The position numbers and the translations under genes are program-made. This document shows positions 59,324-64,000 of a stretch of DNA of 64,000 nt, piece after piece (within the stretch, counting starts at the first letter, position 1; each line of letters opens with the position of its first letter). Source of the stretch: GWC2-56-14 sp043731355 (lineage in GTDB: Bacteria > Nitrospirota > UBA9217); contig JAYTJE010000079.1 in NCBI GenBank assembly GCA_043731355.1, forward strand, positions 28,830 through 92,829, given 5' to 3'. Below the pieces are notes generated by a model that made no database searches, was not told the DNA's origin, and saw nothing but the letters and a program-made list of their open reading frames with translations.

Positions 59324-60085
59324 TTACGTCCACCCGGGGTCGATGCCTTTTATGACCTGCGCGTTGATATAGCTCCGGATGACCTCCTGGTCCTCGGCTG
59401 TTATTTCGACAAAGAATAATCCCATACCTGGAGTGCCATGGGGCCCCTGGCCGAAGGTATGGCTGTATATCACCTTTGCTTCGGCAGACACGGTCTTGCC
59501 TGGCAGCGTGACCTGGACCAGTATATTCATCTTTTCCGGATAGGGGTTTTGCGTCCTGATATACATGCCATGGGCGGACAACATTGACACACACTCGCCG
59601 TCGCCAAGGTCAAGCGGCCGCTTGTTAATGAACACCGGCAGCAGGGTGCTGATCCTGATGTGGGACCTCGGTTTCGGTTCGATGGCTGCCTGCACCTTGC
59701 GATAGAGGTCCTCGACCTGGACCGGCCGCTGAACGCAGGCTTCGGCCCCGGCCTGGCGGCACAGCTGATCGAGCTCACGCGTCAACTGACCGGTCTTCAC
59801 AATGACCGGGACCCCTGCGGTAGCCGGTTCCTGTTTTAAGTACTGGATAAGCTCGAACCCGTTCATTCCCGACAGTGACACGTCGGTGATCACCAGAGAG
59901 GGCACCGCAACTTTCGCCATTTCAAGCGCCTCTTCGGCTGTGACGGCCGTGCAGACATGGTAGTCAAGCCGCTGAAGGATCCTGGACAGGGAAACGAGCC
60001 CCTGGGGATCACTGTCAACCACAAGCACATAACTCGAACCGCGGCTTGATGCGCCGGGACCGCCCCCGCTCATCTGGTCTTCCAT
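59324..60085 (-). CDS. Response regulator with receiver and PilZ domains
   Basis: 253 residues. The receiver (about 18-135) has VLVVDSDPQG, the phosphoacceptor Asp in VITDVSLSGMNGFE and the conserved Thr/Lys region altered (VIVKTGQ). The C-terminal PilZ domain (about 140-250) begins RSHIRISTLLPVFINKRPLD and ends in the PilZ-like GMGLFFVEITAEDQE. The canonical RxxxR of c-di-GMP binding is not obvious, so binding is uncertain. AAGGAG precedes the ATG. It follows the metallo-beta-lactamase-fold gene by 35 bases, probably in one operon. Confidence 0.85.
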   Translation of the reverse strand: MEDQMSGGGPGASSRGSSYVLVVDSDPQGLVSLSRILQRLDYHVCTAVTAEEALEMAKVAVPSLVITDVSLSGMNGFELIQYLKQEPATAGVPVIVKTGQLTRELDQLCRQAGAEACVQRPVQVEDLYRKVQAAIEPKPRSHIRISTLLPVFINKRPLDLGDGECVSMLSAHGMYIRTQNPYPEKMNILVQVTLPGKTVSAEAKVIYSHTFGQGPHGTPGMGLFFVEITAEDQEVIRSYINAQVIKGIDPGWT

Positions 60086-60120
60086 GCTCTGCGCTCCTTG
60101 CCCGAGAACCGCTTCAGCGG

Positions 60121-60960
60121 TTACAGGTTTATGACCATTTCCGGCTGGGCGGCAAAGCAGGAAATATTTTTATTGCCGCTTTTGACAATGTTTGCGCAAT
60201 CCGCCACCATCCGGTCCAGCTCTTCATCCGTGCGCTCCTGGTTGTGATGGAACAAACCGAATTGTCCCACCTGCGCATCCATGGCCAGGCGAAGCGCATC
60301 GGTATACACGGAATGCCCCCACCCTTTCGTCACCGTATACTGCTTTTCAGTATATTCCGCGTCATGGATCAGCAGGTCGGCGCCGGCGGAGAAACGGACA
60401 TAGTCCTCGTAGGCTTCGCCCCCGTCATGGCTCAGCGTCAGTTCATTGTCCGTCAGAAAAACAAAGCTCTTCCCGTCCTCGGTGAACCGGTAGCCCATGC
60501 CGCGGTTCGGATGGTTCAACTGTATGGGCCGGATTTGAATGGAACCGACGGAAAAGGTCTCTTCGCACACACCGTGCGAAGTTATCTCTGCCTGCAACTG
60601 GCCAAAATCAACAGGAAAGTAGGGTGCTGCCATGGATTTAGAAAGGATATCTTTGACCGAATTCTGCGCATAGGGACATCCGTACATGCTGATCCGGGTC
60701 CCCTTCATGTAAATGGGCTTAAAAAAAGGAAAACCCATAAGGTGGTCCCAGTGTGCGTGAGTGAAGAGAAGGTGTATCGTTTGTTTGTTCGAAGCGAGCA
60801 GCTTGTTCCCGAGCTTTCTCATGCCAGTGCCCGCATCGATGATAATAAGATCGTCGTCTTTGGTCCGGATCTCGATGCAGGTTGTGTCGCCGCCATACTT
60901 GAGGTACTCTTTCCCGGAAATGGGAATGGAACCTCTTGCCCCCCAGCGCGTTATCCGCAT
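60121..60960 (-). CDS. Metallo-beta-lactamase-fold hydrolase
   Basis: 279 residues. The metal site is THAHWDHLMGFPFF (HxHxDH), with later Asp and His ligands in LLIHDAEYTEKQY and HSVYTDALRLAMDA. GARGSIPISGKEYLKYGGDT and IIDAGTGMRKLG are typical of the RNase Z-like/cAMP phosphodiesterase class of this fold. It may hydrolyse a phosphodiester such as a cyclic nucleotide. ATG 60960 follows GGAGGT and is preceded by its own promoter; the TTG at 60966 is less likely. The REC-PilZ gene follows. Confidence 0.9.
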   Translation of the reverse strand: MRITRWGARGSIPISGKEYLKYGGDTTCIEIRTKDDDLIIIDAGTGMRKLGNKLLASNKQTIHLLFTHAHWDHLMGFPFFKPIYMKGTRISMYGCPYAQNSVKDILSKSMAAPYFPVDFGQLQAEITSHGVCEETFSVGSIQIRPIQLNHPNRGMGYRFTEDGKSFVFLTDNELTLSHDGGEAYEDYVRFSAGADLLIHDAEYTEKQYTVTKGWGHSVYTDALRLAMDAQVGQFGLFHHNQERTDEELDRMVADCANIVKSGNKNISCFAAQPEMVINL

Positions 60961-61020
60961 TAACAACCTCCAAGCCCTGTACAGTACCGATCCCCTGTAT
61001 CCGCTGTTCGATCCTTACAA

Positions 61021-61049
61021 AGGATATAATAAGTAACGACTAATTGCAA
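61021..61049 (-). promoter_or_regulatory. Promoter of the MBL-fold/REC-PilZ operon
   Basis: On the minus strand TTGCAA (61044-61049), 17 bases, TATCCT (61021-61026). The layout is the same as at 59164-59192. The 357-base gap 60961-61317 holds no gene; it contains this promoter, its GGGTA element, and the csp promoter and leader. Confidence 0.6.
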
Positions 61050-61087
61050 GGTTTTTGGGGGAAAATGGCAGGGTAATTTAAGGGTAG
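61046..61087. promoter_or_regulatory. GGGTA direct-repeat element, copy B
   Basis: GGGTA at 61071-61075 and 61082-61086 on the plus strand, 11 bases apart, 21 bases beyond the -35, exactly as in copy A. GCAAG and TTTTTGG words precede them in both. It is about 86 bases upstream of the MBL-fold ATG. Confidence 0.6.
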
Positions 61088-61176
61088 TCCGCGAGTTGAG
61101 AAGCAGGCAAGTGACCAGTACGGACATTTCCAGACAAATCAATTTTCACAATACGATAATAATACGATAATAATCC

Positions 61177-61205
61177 TTGACTTCCCTTCGCGGAAGTGGC
61201 ATTAT
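61177..61205 (+). promoter_or_regulatory. Promoter of the cold-shock gene
   Basis: TTGACT (61177-61182), 17 bases, CATTAT (61200-61205). Transcription near 61212 would give a leader of about 105 bases, long and structured as for other csp genes. Confidence 0.55.
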
Positions 61206-61240
61206 CCCGCATAGAAGTTCCGGATGTACTTGTAGGGTAA

Positions 61241-61272
61241 CCGCAAAGACATTAGGCTTTGCGGATTTTTTT
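61241..61272 (+). terminator. Terminator-like hairpin within the csp leader
   Basis: CCGCAAAG (61241-61248), eight bases, CTTTGCGG (61257-61264), then ATTTTTTT (61265-61272): an eight-pair perfect stem with a T-tract. It lies between the promoter and the start codon, so it may act as an attenuator of csp or end a short leader RNA. Confidence 0.7.
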
Positions 61273-61317
61273 GGCCTTTTCCGTCAGCTTCAATTCACCA
61301 GAAGGAGGTAGCTCATC

Positions 61318-61518
61318 ATGGAAAATGGTACAGTTAAGTGGTTCAATGATTCCAAGGGTTTTGGTTTCATTACCCGCGAAAATGGCGGCGATGTATTCGT
61401 ACATTTCGGCGACATTCAGGACAGCGGATTCAAATCCCTGGCCGAAGGTCAGAATGTCACGTTCGACGTTGTCGATTCGCCCAAAGGCCCCAAGGCAGCC
61501 AACGTTGTAAAGCTCTAA
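61318..61518 (+). CDS. csp: Cold-shock domain protein
   Basis: 66 residues, one CSD barrel: MENGTVKWFNDSKGFGFITR (RNP1 KGFGFI) and DVFVHFGDIQ (RNP2). Cold-shock proteins bind single-stranded RNA and DNA and melt structures that block translation at low temperature. GAAGGAGGT precedes the ATG. The 5' leader carries a terminator-like hairpin and a strong terminator follows the gene, so it is monocistronic. Confidence 0.97.
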   Translation: MENGTVKWFNDSKGFGFITRENGGDVFVHFGDIQDSGFKSLAEGQNVTFDVVDSPKGPKAANVVKL

Positions 61519-61533
61519 GCCTGACCCATCCAG

Positions 61534-61565
61534 GCAGGTCCTGTTCATACAGGGCCTGCTTTTTT
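61534..61565 (+). terminator. Intrinsic terminator of csp
   Basis: GCAGGTCCTG (61534-61543) pairs with CAGGGCCTGC (61550-61559), one G-U pair, six-base loop, followed by TTTTTT. A textbook Rho-independent terminator. Confidence 0.92.
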
Positions 61566-61618
61566 GTTTCCCCTTCCTTCTTGATCTTCCTTGCACACTC
61601 AGCAATAACTGAGTACAT

Positions 61619-62578
61619 TCATTTTTTCCACTCACTGCGCCGTAACCGGTCCTCGTCAGCTTCGACCTCATCGAGCAGCTCCAGGTAAGCATTATATCGC
61701 TCCTGGGCTATCTCATTCGTGCGCGCCAGATCCAGAACAGCGCAGCCAGGCTCTGTGCGATGCCGACAGTCCCGGAAACGACAGGCGCCGTATCCGGCCC
61801 GTTCAAACCCCGGGAAATGCATTGCAAGGTCCTGCGCTGAAATATCCACCAAACCGAAATCCTGGAAACCGGGCGTATCGATCAGCGCCCCCCCCGTTGA
61901 CAAGGTATGCAGCGTTGAAACCGTGGTGGTATGGCGGCCCCTGCCGCTGTCTTCATTGACCGGCCCTACCTTGAGCTCGAGCTCCGGACAGAGCGCATTC
62001 AGCAGGGAGCTCTTCCCTACGCCGGTCGCGCCCACAAAAGCTCCCCGGTGTCCCTTGCCCAGAAAATCCTTCAGCGGACCGAGGCCGGTCATGGCAGCGG
62101 CACTCAACGGGAAAACAGGGATCGTGTCTTCATACGTTCTTTGCAGCGCGTGGACAATTTCCGCTGAACCTTCAAGATCGCACTTATTGATGACGAGAAA
62201 AGGCTGGAGGTCTGCCACACGCGCCGAAACAATTGCCCGGTCGATGAATCCGGGCAGAGGTTTCGGCAGGTAGGCAACCACCACGCCGAGAACATCAAGA
62301 TTGGCTCCTACCAGATGGACAATGCCTCGCGCGTCCCGGCGGCGCAGTTCCGTGCTCCTGTCCAACCGGACCAGGACCTCGCCGAGGACCTTCACGCGGT
62401 CGCCGACCACATGCCCGGAACGCCGTTTGACACGCACCCGGCTGCGGGCGCCATCGAGCGACAAAACCTCAACAGCCACGCCATGGTGGGCAATGATCAA
62501 GCCTTCCTGCATTGGGCCCGAGAAAAATGGGAGGGGCGCCCCATCGAGGTGGCCCGGGGGCGTCAGTTTCTTTTTCAT
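61619..62578 (-). CDS. rsgA: Ribosome small subunit-dependent GTPase A
   Basis: 319 residues of the circularly permuted GTPase family. An OB fold (RVRVKRRSGHVVGDRVKVLG) precedes permuted G motifs: VINKCDLE (G4), PLSAAAMTGL (G5), GATGVGKSSLLNAL (G1), DTPGFQDFGL (G3). The zinc domain follows (CRFRDCRHRTEPGCAV). RsgA releases the 30S subunit late in maturation. The start ATG 62578 has no clear Shine-Dalgarno sequence. Confidence 0.95.
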   Translation of the reverse strand: MKKKLTPPGHLDGAPLPFFSGPMQEGLIIAHHGVAVEVLSLDGARSRVRVKRRSGHVVGDRVKVLGEVLVRLDRSTELRRRDARGIVHLVGANLDVLGVVVAYLPKPLPGFIDRAIVSARVADLQPFLVINKCDLEGSAEIVHALQRTYEDTIPVFPLSAAAMTGLGPLKDFLGKGHRGAFVGATGVGKSSLLNALCPELELKVGPVNEDSGRGRHTTTVSTLHTLSTGGALIDTPGFQDFGLVDISAQDLAMHFPGFERAGYGACRFRDCRHRTEPGCAVLDLARTNEIAQERYNAYLELLDEVEADEDRLRRSEWKK

Positions 62579-62631
62579 GTCAGGATGGTTTTCCGAGAGC
62601 GTATCCGCGTCCGCATGTGCGAGGCTGACAA

Positions 62632-63075
62632 TTAACGGCCGCCCTGGTTCAGGCGCGGTGAAGGGGGCTTCTGGAGCGTAAGCGGCAGCTGTTTTTCTCC
62701 GGACTTTTTAAAAACGAGCGTAACGATCAACGAAGAGCCTTCCCGCACAGATGGGGACAGGTCCTCCAGCATAATATGGGAACCGTTCAGTTTCAGGACC
62801 AGCGTCTCTCTGGCGGGAACCGGCATGGTATCCACCGTGATCATGCGCGCCCCCTGCATCATATGGAACGATGCCGTAGCGCCGTCCTGGTCTACCCTGA
62901 CGCCGGTCAGCTCATCAGCGCCGCCCTGGTTCACGATGGTGAGAGACACCATGGCCTCGCCCACAAGGGCCGGCGACATTTCCGCTTTCGCGCCTGCGAT
63001 GCTGACCTGCGGCGGCGCGCGGTGACACGCCGCGAGCAGCGTCAGAACAAGCAGCAGCATCCCTTTCGTATTCAT
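62632..63075 (-). CDS. PCu(A)C-like copper chaperone lipoprotein
   Basis: 147 residues with a lipoprotein signal (LLVLTLLAACHRA). The metal motif reads SFHMMQGARM...SHIML: the spacing from the Met in ARM to HIM is 21 residues as in PCu(A)C proteins, but the first His-Met is only five residues before that Met instead of about ten. Such proteins carry Cu(I) in the periplasm to oxidase CuA/CuB sites. GAAGGAGG precedes ATG 63075; the frame up to 63243 is a run-on. It fits with cbb3 copper genes 8-13 kb away. Confidence 0.83.
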   Translation of the reverse strand: MNTKGMLLLVLTLLAACHRAPPQVSIAGAKAEMSPALVGEAMVSLTIVNQGGADELTGVRVDQDGATASFHMMQGARMITVDTMPVPARETLVLKLNGSHIMLEDLSPSVREGSSLIVTLVFKKSGEKQLPLTLQKPPSPRLNQGGR

Positions 63076-63091
63076 CGTCTCCCAACCTCCT

Positions 63092-63514
63092 TCATGAGGC
63101 ATCCTCCGACGGCGGCAAACCGGCTTTTGCCTCCCCGCTTCCAGAAAGCGGCAAAACCTTGAGGACCAAAAACGTGACCAGATAAACGGGCCCTCGTTTC
63201 TGTTCCTCCTCAGGAGACAACTGCCGCATACGAAACGGCGCAAGGGCCGCGAAGTCGGTCTCTTCCCGCAGTTTTTTTAAATGGAGCCGCAGCCCCTGGT
63301 GGCCCGGAGCGTTTTCTAAAAAAAGATAGGCGGCAAAGGGGTTCGACCGCAGGTTATGGTGCGTCAGGCGCTGCCGCATGACAAAGGCCACTGTCCTTTC
63401 GCCGAGCACATGCGGCTTGGAGTAGACCGCGGCATTGACCGCGCCCGCGCCGTCCGCCGTCGACAGGATGCCGGTTCCAGTGATATTCTGGAAGTATTCT
63501 TTCAGCGGCATCAT
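63092..63514 (-). CDS. Pyridoxamine 5'-phosphate oxidase-family protein
   Basis: 140 residues of the split-barrel flavin fold: FQNITGTGILSTADGAGAVN, VAFVMRQRLTHHNLRSNPFA, YLFLENAPGHQGLRLHLKKL. It resembles small FMN- or F420-binding proteins of the PNPOx-like family rather than true PdxH. Its substrate is unknown. Start ATG 63514 or the next ATG. It follows the truncated GGDEF frame by 21 bases and precedes the copper-chaperone gene on the same strand. Confidence 0.82.
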   Translation of the reverse strand: MMPLKEYFQNITGTGILSTADGAGAVNAAVYSKPHVLGERTVAFVMRQRLTHHNLRSNPFAAYLFLENAPGHQGLRLHLKKLREETDFAALAPFRMRQLSPEEEQKRGPVYLVTFLVLKVLPLSGSGEAKAGLPPSEDAS

Positions 63515-63535
63515 ACTTGGGAAGTCCCGGTCATG

Positions 63536-63907
63536 TCATTCCGCTTCCTCAACCCCGTTCCGTCCGGCCCGTTTCGCCCGGTCCCTGGCCCCGGCAACCC
63601 GGCCGGTAAAGCTCTCGGCGGTCTCGCCGCTGAGGTACTGCGCAACGCCGAAGCTGCAGGTGATCTGCGTATTGCCGGCGAACCGGTGCTGCGCGATCAG
63701 GTCCCGCAGTTTCAGCGCCAGCGGACGGGCATTTTCGAGTTTGTTGTGCAGGCACAGGATCATAAACTCCTCGCCGCCCCAGCGAGCAAAGATATCGATA
63801 TCGCGGATATTCCTTCCCAGCAGGCCGGCAAACTCGCGCAGGACCTGGTCCCCACCGGCATGGCCCTGTTCGTCGTTTATCTTTTTGAAGTTATCAATAT
63901 CAAACAT
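63536..63907 (-). pseudogene. Truncated GGDEF domain
   Basis: A 123-residue frame that holds the core of a diguanylate cyclase: MFDIDNFKKINDEQGHAGGD, the inhibitory site RDID five residues before WGGEEFM, and ITCSFGVAQY. The residues that normally precede it (the DxLTGLxNR helix and any sensor) are missing. Upstream in frame only 11 more codons precede a TGA at 63941, and a terminator-like hairpin covers that region. It is thus either a remnant, a frameshifted gene continuing beyond the window, or a very short cyclase. The catalytic GGEEF itself looks intact. Confidence 0.6.
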
Positions 63908-63916
63908 GATGCATTC

Positions 63917-63940
63917 GTAAAAAGTCGCTTCACAGCGACT
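63917..63940 (-). terminator. Hairpin at the 5' end of the truncated GGDEF frame
   Basis: AGTCGC-TTCACA-GCGACT (63923-63940) is a perfect six-pair inverted repeat. Read on the minus strand it is followed by TTTTTACG. It looks like a terminator or the edge of a dispersed repeat, lying directly before the ATG at 63907. Confidence 0.55.
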
Positions 63941-64000
63941 CAGTAAAAAATACTCAAAATAACCATGAAAAACTCGGATTTCCTTTGCAGTACAAGGCGT

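Noticed and set aside
61241..61272. Terminator for the MBL-fold operon
   Set aside because: That operon is transcribed away from this site on the minus strand, and the T-tract follows the stem on the plus strand, so the hairpin belongs to the csp transcript.

Overview
The window looks like chromosomal DNA of a diderm (Gram-negative) environmental bacterium that respires oxygen at low tension. It has lipoproteins, outer-membrane barrel and TolC-type proteins, a high-affinity cbb3 oxidase, menaquinone made through futalosine (MqnA) and biotin made through BioW. This combination, together with the many word-like intergenic repeats, fits the Nitrospirota or a deltaproteobacterial-type lineage. 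That placement is inference. I saw no rRNA, tRNA, CRISPR array, transposase or phage genes.

Layout. 1-7.2 kb: the end of dnaE, a DUF6882 protein, a PAS histidine kinase, a rhomboid-like protein, a DUF2914 protein, an MltD-like lytic transglycosylase and a CAP lipoprotein. 7.2-14.6 kb, all on the minus strand: a defence-like island with a type IIG/IIL restriction-methylase carrying an in-frame palindromic repeat, a PD-(D/E)XK/SEC-C protein, a membrane-anchored Mrr-type nuclease, a small membrane protein, and a RelE-like toxin broken by a UGA codon. 14.7-20.2 kb: ridA, a relA/spoT homologue, recJ, tatA and mobA. 20.4-24.9 kb: a plus-strand exported set (two thioredoxin-fold proteins, a Met-rich lipoprotein, a barrel, NosL-like, DUF2318) that looks like a metal or redox handling locus. 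It converges on a MacAB-TolC-like efflux operon (24.9-29.7 kb) that includes an SRPBCC gene.

29.9-37.6 kb: a polyprenol kinase-like gene with a CDF zinc exporter; then tetR, tolC, an RND pump and mqnA, with no adaptor gene. 37.7-43.0 kb: biotin genes bioD and bioB-bioW-bioF-SDR. 43.2-45.5 kb: a glycosyltransferase, a CopD-like multihaem/cytochrome b5 membrane protein and a cupin. 45.7-54.5 kb: an Rrf2 regulator followed by a complete cbb3 oxidase and maturation operon. In it CcoP is split: its membrane anchor is a separate 61-residue protein and a single c-haem domain is fused to CcoO. 54.6-64 kb: a triple-repeat Cys-rich exported protein, a CBS protein, a protoglobin-PsiE fusion, a TolB-like propeller, c-di-GMP-type genes (GGDEF, REC-PilZ) with a metallo-beta-lactamase-fold gene, csp, rsgA, a PCu(A)C-like copper chaperone, a PNPOx-fold protein and a truncated GGDEF domain.

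Regulatory signals that stand out: sigma70-like promoters whose -10 box lies only 5-7 bases before an ATG with no ribosome binding site (leaderless candidates); a duplicated promoter module with GGGTA direct repeats before two signalling genes; two nested palindromes at the rrf2-cbb3 promoter; and a terminator-like hairpin in the csp leader. All functions are read from sequence motifs alone; no database search was possible.
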